The notes under the pieces were generated by a model. The model was not told the origin of the DNA. It worked only from the letters and a program-made list of their open reading frames with translations, and did no database searches. From an uncultured Clostridia bacterium (GTDB taxonomy: Bacteria; Bacillota; Clostridia; Christensenellales; Aristaeellaceae), in NCBI GenBank assembly GCA_934643825.1, contig CAKUCW010000017.1, forward strand, positions 1 through 53,137: 53,137 nt of DNA. Reading direction: 5' to 3'. Below are positions 16,593 through 24,792 of the stretch, one piece after another. A program made the position numbers and the translations under genes. Each line of letters begins with the position of its first letter. Position 1 is the stretch's first letter.

Positions 16593-16717
16593 GTAGAATG
16601 TGATGACGGATGGAACTCATGCAATGCGAGGGTGTGAACCTTGTCAGGGCCGGAAGGCAGCAGCAATAAGCATTGTATCGTGTGTGCCGTGGGAATTTTC
16701 TGCCCCGAGCATTCTAC
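16593..16717 (+). ncRNA. ffs: Signal recognition particle RNA, small bacterial type
   Basis: The conserved helix-8 core is plain: GTGAACCTTGTCAGG, then GCCGGAAGGCAGCAGC with the GGAA tetraloop and the asymmetric internal loop that binds Ffh. The 5 prime end GTAGAATG (16593-16600) pairs with CATTCTAC (16710-16717), giving a ~125-nt hairpin RNA. It guides secreted and membrane proteins to the translocon together with Ffh and FtsY (not in the window). Confidence 0.93.
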
Positions 16718-16730
16718 GATTTGCATATTC

Positions 16731-16758
16731 AGCGTCGATGAAGAATCGGCGCTTTTTT
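16731..16758 (+). terminator. Terminator of SRP RNA
   Basis: AGCG-CGAT / ATCG-CGCT stem with a 5-nt loop, followed by TTTTTT. Confidence 0.8.
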
Positions 16759-16760
16759 GT

Positions 16761-17068
16761 GCGTAAAAAAACGCAAAAACCGCCCGCATGCGCAGAACTT
16801 TAGCGTTTTGCGAACTTGGGCGGAGGTGAAGGCGGGATCAGCCCACTTCAGACTGTAGACAAAAAGCTATTCTCCCCCTGAAGGAGGGAGAATAGCCCTT
16901 TCCGCCAATGAAAGAATAGCTGAATTTCTTGTTTTTGCTATTCAAGCCAAGTTTGCTTATGTCAACAAGCTGAGGTGGGTTCAGCCCGCTTTTTGCGTAA
17001 AAAACGCAAAAACCGCCCGCGAGCGCAGAACTTTGGCGTTTTGCGAACTTGGGCGGAGGTGAAGGCGT
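16761..17068. repeat. Family A repeat array (two units) interrupted by MITE copy 2
   Basis: Two units (16761-16848 plus 16973-16990, and 16995-17068) share CCGCCCGC-GCGCAGAACTTT-GCGTTTTGCGAACTTGGGCGG and a closing hairpin built on GGGCTCAGCCC. The MITE core (16849-16972) sits exactly in that hairpin of the first unit. The second unit runs into the stop codon of the esterase gene at 17071. The array lies between the convergent SRP RNA and esterase genes. Confidence 0.7.
16849..16972. mobile_element. MITE-like element, copy 2
   Basis: A 124-bp core nearly identical to 7459-7580: same left end CAGACTGTAGACAAAAAGC and right end GCTTATGTCAACAAGCTG (imperfect terminal inverted repeats). It contains two internal hairpins (GCTATTCTCCC with GGGAGAATAGC, and GAATAGC with GCTATTC). 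The flanks GGCGGGATCAGCCCACTT and GGTGGGTTCAGCCCGCTT are degenerate direct copies of each other. Confidence 0.65.
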
Positions 17069-17070
17069 GT

Positions 17071-17895
17071 TTACGCTTGGGCAAACGTCTTTTTGAGGAA
17101 CTGGGTCGCCAGAGCGCACCATGTGCGGATGCTGGGGTCGATGGCGGCGAGATCGTCGCCGCGGCAGACCTGGTCGTTGGCGATGGAAACGCCGTGCCTG
17201 CCGGCGGGATAGATGCGCAGTTCGGTGCTGACGTTGGCTTTGCGCAGAGCCAATGCCAGCATCAGGCTGTTTTCAACGGGAACGGTCTGGTCTGTGAATG
17301 TATGCCAGAGAAAGGTCGGCGGACAGTGCGGCGTAACCTGCGTATCCAGCGAGTGCGCTATGTGGTCGCTGATGTCCTGAGAACCGGTCAGCGCGATAAA
17401 CGAGCCGCGATGGGCATATTCGCCGCCAGTGATGACGGGATAGCACAGAACCATGGCGTTCGGGCGAACCATTTCGGGTGTCAGCCCCATTTCCTGCCAA
17501 AGCTCTCCGCGATGCCACGATACGCCCAGACTTCCGGCAGCGTGACCGCCGGCAGAAAAGCCCATCACCGCGATGGCGTTCGGATCGGTGTGCAGTTCGT
17601 CGGCATGGGCGCGAACATAGGCGACGGCAGCCGCAACATCCTGCTGCGGGCGCGGATAGCGATGGGGCGCGTGGCGATACCAGACTACGAAGCAGTTAAA
17701 ACCTTCTGCCAAAAAGCGGAGCGCGACGGGCTCGGCTTCGCGGAAACTGAGATATTCATAGCCGCCGCCGGGACAGATGACAATCGCCGGGCGGCGCATA
17801 TGCGGGTCAATTTCTTCGTAGACAGACGGAACATAGAGGTCGAGCGCGACCTGTGCGCCTTCGGACGAGGGCAGGGTGATTCTTTCGCAGCGCAT
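17071..17895 (-). CDS. Alpha/beta hydrolase, BD-FAE/acetyl-esterase type
   Basis: A 274-residue cytoplasmic enzyme of the hormone-sensitive-lipase-like branch. The oxyanion strand and turn is VICPGGGYEYLSFRE (~38-52). The nucleophile elbow is MGFSAGGHAAGSLG with Ser near 114. The acid is probably in FTDQTVPVENS and the histidine in YPAGRHGVSIA. This set is typical of small acetyl- and xylan-side-chain esterases. It starts at ATG 17895 with AAGGAGG upstream, 49 bases downstream of the response-regulator gene on the same strand, so it may be the third gene of a kinase-regulator-esterase operon. Confidence 0.85.
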   Translation of the reverse strand: MRCERITLPSSEGAQVALDLYVPSVYEEIDPHMRRPAIVICPGGGYEYLSFREAEPVALRFLAEGFNCFVVWYRHAPHRYPRPQQDVAAAVAYVRAHADELHTDPNAIAVMGFSAGGHAAGSLGVSWHRGELWQEMGLTPEMVRPNAMVLCYPVITGGEYAHRGSFIALTGSQDISDHIAHSLDTQVTPHCPPTFLWHTFTDQTVPVENSLMLALALRKANVSTELRIYPAGRHGVSIANDQVCRGDDLAAIDPSIRTWCALATQFLKKTFAQA

Positions 17896-17944
17896 GATAA
17901 AAATCCTCCTTGAATGAAATCGGATTATATAATGGTGTTTGACG

Positions 17945-18655
17945 TCAGGGCATCTCCGTCATGTCACGGATCATCGACGAGAGCGCCCGGAGCATCGGGG
18001 GGGGGTAACTTTTGGCGGGCTCCTGCGCCGGTTTTCGTGCGGAAACGGTCACGGCAGGTTCATCCGCAAGCGCGTCGAAGCCGTAGGCATGGAAAATGTG
18101 AATCAGCTCTTTTTTGCCGGACAGTCCCAGCTTGTGCAGGATGCCCGTCTGCTGGTTGGCGATGGTTTTGCTGGAAGAGTGAAGCCCGACGTCCTGACCA
18201 AGCGTATACAGCAAAACGCTGCGCTCGGCGTCCGTCAGCGGGCTGAGCAGAAGGGAGCAAATCAGATGCGCCTGCGAGGTGACGCCCTGCGCGGTGGCGA
18301 TCAGCGTCGGAATGAGCGCGGAAAAGCTGCTCTTATAGAGATAGGCAGAAGCAAAAGCGCGTGTGCTGGCGTGAATGATGGTTTCGTGATCTTCATATGA
18401 GGTGAGAATGACGACGCGGGCGTTCGTGTTCAGGCGAATTGTGCGTGCAGTTTCGATGCCGTCCAGCTCTTTTCCGGAGAGGTTCAGATCCATCAGGACG
18501 ATATCAGGGTTTTCGGCGATGGCGATGGAAATCGCCGTTTCACTGTTTTTGCAGCTGGAACATAACTCGAAGCGCGGATCTTTTGAAAGCGTGCATTCCA
18601 GCAGATAGAGAAAATCCGCATCATCCTCGACGATTTGAACGCGAATGGTCTTCAT
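17945..18655 (-). CDS. Response regulator, receiver plus LuxR-like C-terminus
   Basis: A 236-residue protein. The receiver domain (1-~120) has the acidic pocket VEDDADF, phospho-acceptor Asp56 in LMDLNLSG, the Thr/Ser switch in VILTSYED and the Lys in AYLYKSS. After a linker, LTDAERSVLLYTLGQDV and SSKTIANQQTGILHKLGLSG look like a LuxR-type helix-turn-helix, though less canonical than NarL. The last ~35 residues are a low-complexity tail with PPP encoded by a run of nine C on the coding strand (17997-18005). It lies 60 bases after its kinase gene and the two surely form a pair. Start ATG 18655 with AAGAAGG. Confidence 0.9.
   Translation of the reverse strand: MKTIRVQIVEDDADFLYLLECTLSKDPRFELCSSCKNSETAISIAIAENPDIVLMDLNLSGKELDGIETARTIRLNTNARVVILTSYEDHETIIHASTRAFASAYLYKSSFSALIPTLIATAQGVTSQAHLICSLLLSPLTDAERSVLLYTLGQDVGLHSSSKTIANQQTGILHKLGLSGKKELIHIFHAYGFDALADEPAVTVSARKPAQEPAKSYPPPMLRALSSMIRDMTEMP
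17997..18005 (-). repeat. Homopolymer of nine G/C within the response-regulator gene
   Basis: Nine consecutive G on the plus strand, read as codons CCC CCC CCG near the C-terminus. Slippage by one base would change about the last 20 codons and the stop position, close to the esterase start. Confidence 0.8.
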
Positions 18656-18715
18656 GCGTACACCTTCTTTGGTTTATTGATCGTGGCTGGCGCAAAAGGC
18701 TTGGGGGATTCAGGT

Positions 18716-20140
18716 TTACGCGGCATGTTTTTGCTGAAAGGGGAACAGCAGGGAAAACGTGCTTCCCTGCCCCGGGCTTGACTCGACCTGAATGCTCCCG
18801 CTGTGCGAGGTCATGACATTGCAGCAGTAGTACAGCCCCAAGCCGAAATTCTGTCCGGTTTCCTTGGTGGTATGATACGGCTCAAAGATGTGTTTTTTCT
18901 CGCTGGCGGACATGCCGCAGCCGTTATCGGAAACGGAGAGAACCGCCTTATGCTGACGGGGAATGACACGATAGGAAAGCGCGATGCGCCCGGAAGAGCC
19001 TACCGCCTCAAACGCGTTGGTGAGCAGGTTTTCCAGAACTTCGCGCAGATGCGTCGGGTCGCAATACAGTGGCTCGGCGTCGCATTGGTCGATGCAAACC
19101 GTGCATCCGGCGGGCGGCGCGGCGCTTTCAACGACCTGCTTCAGCAGACTGCTCACGTCGCAAAACTCGGGCATGAGAACAATCTGCTCGGTATATGTGC
19201 GCGTGCGGTTGATGAGCTGACGAAGATGGTCAACGGAGCTTTTGATGATCTCCGCTTCGCGGTTTTCCGGGGACGCGGAAGCCATGATGGATGAACACCA
19301 TTCGATCTTGTTCAGGTCGGTCTTGAGCGCGTGCGCCAGATACTGCGAATTGAGCTGAAGAAGGCGGTTGCCGTCGCCGCTCCAATCGTAGGTTTCCTTA
19401 TGCAGACGGATACCCCAAATGCCCTCCCGAAACGCATGATACAGGCAGAAAGCAAGAATGAAAAAGACGACAGGCACATTGATCTGCCAAAGCTTATCCA
19501 GATTTTCGATGCCCAGCGCGTGATAGGGGAATGCGGCAATCATCCAGACCCACAGCGGCAGCAGAATGCTGATGACGGCAAGGCGGCGCTGCTGATATGG
19601 GCTGCTCAGGTGTTCCTGTTTCAGCGCACTCAGCAGAATGCCCGTCGCCACGATGACGCCGAAGCAATTATACAGCGCTATGGTCAGGCAGAAGATCGGA
19701 CTGGATTGCAGGGCGAGTGTGTCATAAGGCGGAAAGAGAAACGCCAGATACAGCGCCGGAAGCCAGACCGCAAGGCGGAACGCACGGAAGCGGGCCGTAT
19801 TCTTCGCCATTTTGTGAAAATAGAAGGAGAACATCAGCACCGAAGGAATGGAGAGCAGATAAAAGACGGCGCTGAGCAGCGAATAGATCAGCTCGCTTGT
19901 ATGCAGAGAGAGCGAACCGCGGGCGATCAGCACAGGAAAAAGCGCATAGAACAGATATTCCTTGAGTGCGCCGACGCTGAACAGCATACCGCTGACAAAA
20001 CACCACTGATTCCGCTTGTTTTTGGGATTGGCGACCAGAATGAGTATAAACACCATCCAGATCAGCAGCGTAAAGGTCAGGAGATTGCTCACGGACAGTG
20101 CGGACAGGAAAGAGCCCAGTCGATAGAGCCATGCAGACAT
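18716..20140 (-). CDS. Membrane sensor histidine kinase
   Basis: A 474-residue kinase. Residues 1-~235 carry about seven hydrophobic helices, with no extracytoplasmic sensor domain, so the sensing unit is the membrane bundle itself (like 7TM-type sensors). The dimerisation segment has a non-standard H-box, SQYLAHALKTDLNKIEW, with His270 as probable phospho-acceptor; the usual E/D-x-x-P after His is missing. The ATPase domain has the N-box NLLTNAFEAVG, G1 DNGCGMS, the F-box IFEPYHTTKE and G2 NFGLGLYYC. Start ATG 20140 with AGAAGG. The response regulator gene follows 60 bases on. The signal sensed is unknown. Confidence 0.9.
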   Translation of the reverse strand: MSAWLYRLGSFLSALSVSNLLTFTLLIWMVFILILVANPKNKRNQWCFVSGMLFSVGALKEYLFYALFPVLIARGSLSLHTSELIYSLLSAVFYLLSIPSVLMFSFYFHKMAKNTARFRAFRLAVWLPALYLAFLFPPYDTLALQSSPIFCLTIALYNCFGVIVATGILLSALKQEHLSSPYQQRRLAVISILLPLWVWMIAAFPYHALGIENLDKLWQINVPVVFFILAFCLYHAFREGIWGIRLHKETYDWSGDGNRLLQLNSQYLAHALKTDLNKIEWCSSIMASASPENREAEIIKSSVDHLRQLINRTRTYTEQIVLMPEFCDVSSLLKQVVESAAPPAGCTVCIDQCDAEPLYCDPTHLREVLENLLTNAFEAVGSSGRIALSYRVIPRQHKAVLSVSDNGCGMSASEKKHIFEPYHTTKETGQNFGLGLYYCCNVMTSHSGSIQVESSPGQGSTFSLLFPFQQKHAA

Positions 20141-20383
20141 TTTGAATTCCTTCTTACGATTGTAAATGTAATGATTGAATGACTTTCAGATTATGGTAAT
20201 ATAATTATATCGAGAAAATGCGACGTTCAAATCCAATACAGTTCAAATTATATCACAGTTTTTACAGAATAAAAACGGTTTTAGTGATTTTTAGAAAATT
20301 TTAAATATCACATGATTTTGAAGATTTCGGGCGATGTGGAGCGGCGGTTGAGAAAAGGAGAGCCGAAGTTGAAAACGTCTCCA

Positions 20384-20412
20384 TTGAACCGAAGGGGTGA
20401 GTTTGCTATAAT
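20384..20412 (+). promoter_or_regulatory. Promoter of the XRE regulator gene
   Basis: TTGAAC at 20384-20389 and TATAAT at 20407-20412, 17-bp spacer, 31 bases before the chosen start. Confidence 0.8.
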
Positions 20413-20443
20413 CAGGGAAAAGAAGGCGGAAAGAGGGATGAAG

Positions 20444-21502
20444 ATGGACGAAAAACTCAGCGGAAGGATTGCCGCGCTGCGCAGGGAGCGCGGATGGACG
20501 CAGGAACATCTCGCGCAGCAGCTGGGCGTGAGCGCTGCCGCTGTCAGCAAATGGGAAACCGGCGCGTCCTGTCCGGATCTTGCGCTGCTGTGTCCGCTGG
20601 CGCGGGCGCTGGGAACCCATGTCGATCACCTTTTGGCGTTTGAAGAGAAGATGCCGCCGGAGCGGATTGCGGCGTGTGCCGAAAAATTCATCGGTTTGAC
20701 CCGTCAAGGGGATCGGGAAGCGGCGCAGGCGTATCTGAATGGCTTGCTGCATGAATATCCGACAGACTGCGCCTTAAAGCTGCAAGCGGCGGTTTGGATT
20801 GCCGTGCTGCAAATGACCTTTTCGGAAACGGAAGGGATGAATGAACAGCGAAAAGCTTTATATGAGTCGGTTTATGTTTCGGGCAGCACGGCTCAGCGTC
20901 AGGCGGCTGCGAATGCGCTGGCATCCATCGCCATTCAGGAAAACAGAACGGAGGATGCGCGGCGCTATCTGGAAGAGGCGGGAGAGCAAACGGAGGACGC
21001 GGCGCTTCTGCGGGCACAGCTTTATCAGGCGACGGGCGAAAAAGACAAGGCGCTGGAGGAGATCCAAAAGCAGCTGTATCGCGCCGTATCGCAGACGCTG
21101 CAAATGCTGGTGATGCTGATGCAGACGAAGGAGAACGCGTCTGAGGCATTGGACATTGCCGAAACATATCGCAAGGTGGAAGCGATTTTTGCCGTGGGCG
21201 GCGGCATGAGTGCCGGGCTGCTGATGCAGCAGTATATGGCGATGGGCAGAAAACAGGAAGCGCTTGCCTGCCTGACGCAGATGGTGGATGCGGTGACAAG
21301 CAAGCCGATCACGCCGAATCCGTCGCTGTTTTATCCGACCTTTAAGCCGAAGGCGGATTGGCGGGACGCCGGGCGGGAACTGCGGGTTGCGCTTTTACGC
21401 GGATTGAGAGAGGATGAAACGCTGAGCAGCCTGCGCGGAGAAAAGGAATATGAAGAGGCGGCGGCGCGGTTGGAAGAGAGCCTGAGGAGCGGCAGAAGAT
21501 AA
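20444..21502 (+). CDS. XRE-family regulator with TPR-like C-terminal region
   Basis: A 352-residue protein. ATG 20444 gives GAGGG a seven-base spacing. Residues ~5-60 form a Cro/CI helix-turn-helix: IAALRRERGWTQEHLAQQLG, VSAAAVSKWETG, SCPDLALLCPLARALG. From ~75 to the end are antiparallel helices with TPR-like features (EAAQAYLNGLLHEYPTD, ALASIAIQENRTEDARRYLE, REALLRAQLYQATGEKDKAL). This architecture, HTH plus helical repeats, is common in Clostridia for regulators that respond to peptides or to unknown signals. It is convergent with the SH3 gene. No obvious target beyond its own promoter. Confidence 0.85.
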   Translation: MDEKLSGRIAALRRERGWTQEHLAQQLGVSAAAVSKWETGASCPDLALLCPLARALGTHVDHLLAFEEKMPPERIAACAEKFIGLTRQGDREAAQAYLNGLLHEYPTDCALKLQAAVWIAVLQMTFSETEGMNEQRKALYESVYVSGSTAQRQAAANALASIAIQENRTEDARRYLEEAGEQTEDAALLRAQLYQATGEKDKALEEIQKQLYRAVSQTLQMLVMLMQTKENASEALDIAETYRKVEAIFAVGGGMSAGLLMQQYMAMGRKQEALACLTQMVDAVTSKPITPNPSLFYPTFKPKADWRDAGRELRVALLRGLREDETLSSLRGEKEYEEAAARLEESLRSGRR

Positions 21503-21540
21503 AACAAAAGAAGCTGCAAAGCACAGGCTTCACAGCTTCT
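21501..21540 (-). terminator. Terminator between convergent XRE and SH3 genes
   Basis: AGAAGCTG (21509-21516) pairs with CAGCTTCT (21533-21540); reading minus it continues into TTTTGTTTT, so it mainly serves the SH3 gene. Confidence 0.7.
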
Positions 21541-21564
21541 CGGAGGGGAGGAAGGAGAGCAAAA

Positions 21565-22470
21565 TCAGAATTTGAGGAACCAGGTGGAGATATAGCCGGT
21601 CTTGCCGTCCACTTCAACCTTCGTCCAGTCCGTCGTTTTTTCCAGCACCTTGACCGTGGTTCCGACCGGAACCTTGCGGATTACGGATGCGGACAGGCTT
21701 GCGCGGCTGCGGAAGTTGACATAACTGCCGCCGTTGGCGTTAAAGACGCGGGCAGAACCGTTATGCGCCTCGCCGGTGACCTTCAGGTATTTTGCCATCA
21801 TGTAACCGGTCTTGCCGTCCACGCTGACCTTATACCAATCTCCCTGACGGGCAAGCAGGGAGACCGTCTTGCCGTTGCGGTAATAACCCAGCGCTTCGCT
21901 GTTTACGGATGCTTCCCTGCGCAGGAAGAGAACCTGCGTATCGCGGGGGTTGTTGACCACAGCCGAGCCGACGGACGGGGTGACGGCGGTGCTGCCGCCG
22001 TTTGGCTTAGAGACGGAGAGCCAGCGGGTCTGCATATAGCCGGTCTTACCGTCCACGCTGACCTTGCTCCATTCGCCGTCGGAGGAGAGAACCGTCACCT
22101 TGGTGCCGCGGGGATAGGAACCCATGACATTTCCGTTAGGCGTCGCACGCAGGTTCAGCCCGCGGGAATTCGTCTTGATGTAAGCGTTGTAGTTCGTTTC
22201 GCCCTCGCTTCCAAGGTGCTTGGCGTACATGTAGCCGCTCTTGCCGCCGACATCGACGCTTGCCCAGTCGCCGTGGATGCCCTTGACAAGCACCTGCGTG
22301 CCCCAGCCATACTTACCCAGCACAGCGGAATCCGTGCTTTCTCCGGCGCGGAGATTCAGCGTGCCGCAGGTGATGACGCGGGTTTCGTTTTCGGCGAGGG
22401 ATGCGAAAGGCATCGTCATCGCCATGCACAGCATTGCGGCGCAAGCCGCTTTCTTTTTGTTATTCAGCAT
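21565..22470 (-). CDS. Secreted protein with four bacterial SH3 domains
   Basis: A 301-residue exported protein. I start at 22470 (MLNNKKKAACAAMLCMAM), where AGGAGG lies about ten bases upstream. A signal peptide ends at about PFASLAEN. Four SH3b units follow, each with N-L/F-R-x-x-x-S and a closing W-x-K-V-x-V-(D/G)-G-K-(T/S)-G-Y: TLNLRAGESTDS, GLNLRATPNG, VLFLRREASVNS and VNFRSRASLSAS. There is no catalytic domain. SH3b arrays usually bind peptidoglycan cross-bridges, so a wall-binding or structural role is inferred. Single gene with terminator. Confidence 0.88.
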   Translation of the reverse strand: MLNNKKKAACAAMLCMAMTMPFASLAENETRVITCGTLNLRAGESTDSAVLGKYGWGTQVLVKGIHGDWASVDVGGKSGYMYAKHLGSEGETNYNAYIKTNSRGLNLRATPNGNVMGSYPRGTKVTVLSSDGEWSKVSVDGKTGYMQTRWLSVSKPNGGSTAVTPSVGSAVVNNPRDTQVLFLRREASVNSEALGYYRNGKTVSLLARQGDWYKVSVDGKTGYMMAKYLKVTGEAHNGSARVFNANGGSYVNFRSRASLSASVIRKVPVGTTVKVLEKTTDWTKVEVDGKTGYISTWFLKF

Positions 22471-22719
22471 AGTAGGAAGTCCTCCTTTGTCATTGACGAA
22501 GGCGTCCAAGCGGCCGCTCTTGACCGTCTTCTGCGTACATGACGAGCGGGGGAATTCTTTTATTGCAACATAATCGTTTCCATCTTCTGGAAGAAGGAAG
22601 ATACGAGGAGGAGCGAAGGTAAAAAAAGCGGGAATAGCAGAAAAAAACGCCCCGATGCGGGGCGGTGATGGAAAGCTGGAAGGTTTTGGAAAAGGGGTTT
22701 AAGCGGAGTGGGGTGGGAC

Positions 22720-22881
22720 TGTCAAGCTAACAACATTGATATTTCAAGAAAAAACTAAGTATTTGTGTCCGAAGGTTTCCAAAGGGCGACCGGAAAGCCC
22801 TTTGGTGGGGCGATGGGGCAAAGCCCCATATCCAAAATGCTTAGATATTTGTTTCTTGAAATGTTTGGGTTAAGATTGACA
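22720..22881. mobile_element. MITE-like inverted-repeat element
   Basis: 162 bp bounded by TGTCAAGCTAAC on the left and GTTAAGATTGACA on the right, with inverted similarity extending inward through ATTTCAAGAAA (left) and TTTCTTGAAAT (right). The middle holds two hairpins: CCAAAGGGC/GCCCTTTGG and ATGGGGCAAAGCCCCAT. No coding capacity and no clear target duplication. Unrelated to the 7.4/16.8-kb element. Confidence 0.5.
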
Positions 22882-22924
22882 ACCCCTTGGTTTTATGTTG
22901 TATATGGGGACGTTAGGGTAAGGT

Positions 22925-23125
22925 CCGTTTGGGAATTTCATCCCCAAACCCCATCTCCGCTTCGCGGCGGTTTAAAGCGGCTGGGGTGGAATCAGGTGAC
23001 GCTTCGCTGCCTGATTCTTGTTTTTTTATGTTGGGTGCGGGGGGACGATTGGGGCTTTGCCCCAAGCCCCAGCAGGGAACATTGTTCCCTGCACCCTTTC
23101 TCTGCTTCGCGGCGACAGAGCGACA
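22925..23125 (-). repeat. Family B hairpin-string repeat, two copies, minus orientation
   Basis: Read on the minus strand, directly past the pseudouridine synthase stop, are CGCCGCGAAGC-AGAG, then GCAGGGAACAATGTTCCCTGC and GGGGCAAAGCCCC, then a hairpin AATCAGG/CCTGATT. A second unit follows: CCGCCGCGAAGCGGAG with TTTGGGGATGAAATTCCCAAA. The same order of modules occurs at 32.9, 35.8, 40.8 and 41.0 kb on the plus strand. With 22720-22881 this fills the gap 22471-23143. Confidence 0.7.
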
Positions 23126-23143
23126 GTTACTGAGGGAGAAGGG

Positions 23144-24034
23144 TTAGGGAAAATCTATGGGCAATTGGATAGAAAAATCGGGTTGGCATTCGATCTCCAT
23201 CGGTTTTCCTGTCAGGGGATGCAGGAACGACAAGCGAACTGCGCAGAGCTGATGATAGGGCACATGAAGCGACTGAGCGAGTGCGGCAGATTCTTTAGTG
23301 AAATACCGCGTATCGCCCAGAAGCGGGCAGCCGACATACGCCATATGCACGCGCAGCTGATGGGTTCGTCCGGTGAGCGGCGAAAGCCGAACCAGCGAAA
23401 AGCCCTGAAACACCTTTTCCACGGCATACTGCGAAACCGCGTGCTGTCCATCGGGCAGAACGGCACGGGTGAAGCTATCCGGCTCAATTCGGGCGATGGG
23501 TGCGTTGATGACACCGCAACGCGGCTCAGGCGTACCGCAGACGAGTGCGAAATAGGTCTTACGGAATGTCCCTTCCTGCATCTGGCGCTGGATATGAGCC
23601 TGCGCAAAGGGCAGTTTAGCGAAGAGAACGACGCCGGTTGTTTCCGCGTCGAGCCGATGAACGGGGTGTGCCGGTGCGCCGAGGTGAACCTGAACGCGTC
23701 CTTCCAGCGTATCGCTTCCGCGTGGAGCGGACGGGGACGGATGGCATTGCAGCGGCGCAGGCTTTTGAACGGCGATGAGTGCGTCATCCTCATAAAGCGT
23801 ATGAACGGGAGGCGCGGAAGACGGGATTTCCGGCATTTCATATTCGGCAAGCGGAATCCGGACGGTTTTCCCTGCGCCGACACGCTGATTGGAAAAGAAC
23901 GGCGAACCGTCTACGGTGATACCGATGCGTTTAGCGTCGCGAGCTTCTTTTGCGGAAAGAAGGAGAGCTTCACGCAAAATCTGATCGAGAGTCAGCGCGT
24001 GAAGCTCACTGGGAACGATATAGGTGAGAAACAT
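23144..24034 (-). CDS. RluA/RluD-family pseudouridine synthase
   Basis: A 296-residue enzyme that isomerises uridine to pseudouridine in rRNA or tRNA. The catalytic motif is PVHRLDAETTGVVLFAK with the Asp in HRLD near residue 128. Supporting motifs are LYEDDALIAVQKPAPLQCHP, KTYFALVCG and LSPLTGRTHQLRVHMAYVG. The N-terminal ~70 residues have the shape of an S4-like segment (LDQILREALLLS, VDGSPFFSNQRVGAG), as in RluD-type enzymes. It is the last gene of the minus operon, eight bases past the ABC ATPase stop. The precise RNA site cannot be told from sequence. Confidence 0.9.
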   Translation of the reverse strand: MFLTYIVPSELHALTLDQILREALLLSAKEARDAKRIGITVDGSPFFSNQRVGAGKTVRIPLAEYEMPEIPSSAPPVHTLYEDDALIAVQKPAPLQCHPSPSAPRGSDTLEGRVQVHLGAPAHPVHRLDAETTGVVLFAKLPFAQAHIQRQMQEGTFRKTYFALVCGTPEPRCGVINAPIARIEPDSFTRAVLPDGQHAVSQYAVEKVFQGFSLVRLSPLTGRTHQLRVHMAYVGCPLLGDTRYFTKESAALAQSLHVPYHQLCAVRLSFLHPLTGKPMEIECQPDFSIQLPIDFP

Positions 24035-24042
24035 AGGGCGAT

Positions 24043-24792
24043 TTACAGAACCTTACTCAGAAAATCCTTCGTGCGCGGGTTCTGCGGATGGTCAAACACC
24101 TGATGCGGGTCGCCCTGTTCCATGATGATGCCTTCATCCATAAAGAGAACACGATTGCAGACCTCACGCGCAAAGCCCATCTCATGCGTCACGATGACGC
24201 AGGTCATGTTATTTTTGGCGAGAGATTTGATGATTTCCAGAACTTCGCCGACCATTTCCGGATCGAGTGCGCTCGTCGGCTCATCAAAGAGCATGACTTC
24301 CGGTTCCATCGCCAGCGCACGCGCAATGGCAAGGCGCTGTTTCTGTCCGCCGGAAAGACGGGAAGGCTTGTTATCCCGCTTATCGGAAAGACCGACGCGA
24401 GCCAGAAGGGATTCCGCCTTCGCGATGGCTTCATCCTTGCTTGCCTTTTTCAGCAGGACGGGGGCGAGGGTGATGTTATCGATGACGGACATATGCGGAA
24501 AGATATTGAAATGCTGGAAGACCATGCCCATCTTCTGGCGATGCAGGTCGATGTTGACGCTCTTATCGGCGATATCGACGCCGTCAAACCAGATATGACC
24601 GCTGGTCGGCTCTTCCAGACGATTCAGGCAGCGCAGGAGGGTCGATTTACCGGAACCGCTCGGCCCGATGAGGGAAACGACCTCGCCCTTATGAATGGTA
24701 TCGGTGATGCCGTTGAGCACATGGAGGGAGCCGAAGCTCTTATGCAGGTTTTCAACGCGAATCAGCTCAGGCGCATTGGAAAAATCAGTCAT
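24043..24792 (-). CDS. Polar amino-acid ABC transporter ATP-binding protein
   Basis: A 249-residue ATPase of the GlnQ/HisP group. Walker A is GPSGSGKSTLLRCLN (~40), the Q-loop is GMVFQHFNIFPH, the signature is LSGGQKQRLAIARAL, Walker B is VMLFDEPTSALDP, and the H-loop is VTHEMGFAREV. The FQHFNLFPH form and E-M-V-G-E-V-L after Walker B are typical of polar amino-acid importers. It starts inside the permease gene (eight-base overlap), a sign of translational coupling. The binding protein is at 28.0 kb, divergent from this operon. Confidence 0.93.
   Translation of the reverse strand: MTDFSNAPELIRVENLHKSFGSLHVLNGITDTIHKGEVVSLIGPSGSGKSTLLRCLNRLEEPTSGHIWFDGVDIADKSVNIDLHRQKMGMVFQHFNIFPHMSVIDNITLAPVLLKKASKDEAIAKAESLLARVGLSDKRDNKPSRLSGGQKQRLAIARALAMEPEVMLFDEPTSALDPEMVGEVLEIIKSLAKNNMTCVIVTHEMGFAREVCNRVLFMDEGIIMEQGDPHQVFDHPQNPRTKDFLSKVL

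Noticed and set aside
22765..23133. Open frame of 122 codons through the repeat region
   Set aside because: It is built entirely of MITE and family B hairpin sequence and has no ribosome site; the translated text is typical repeat-derived noise.
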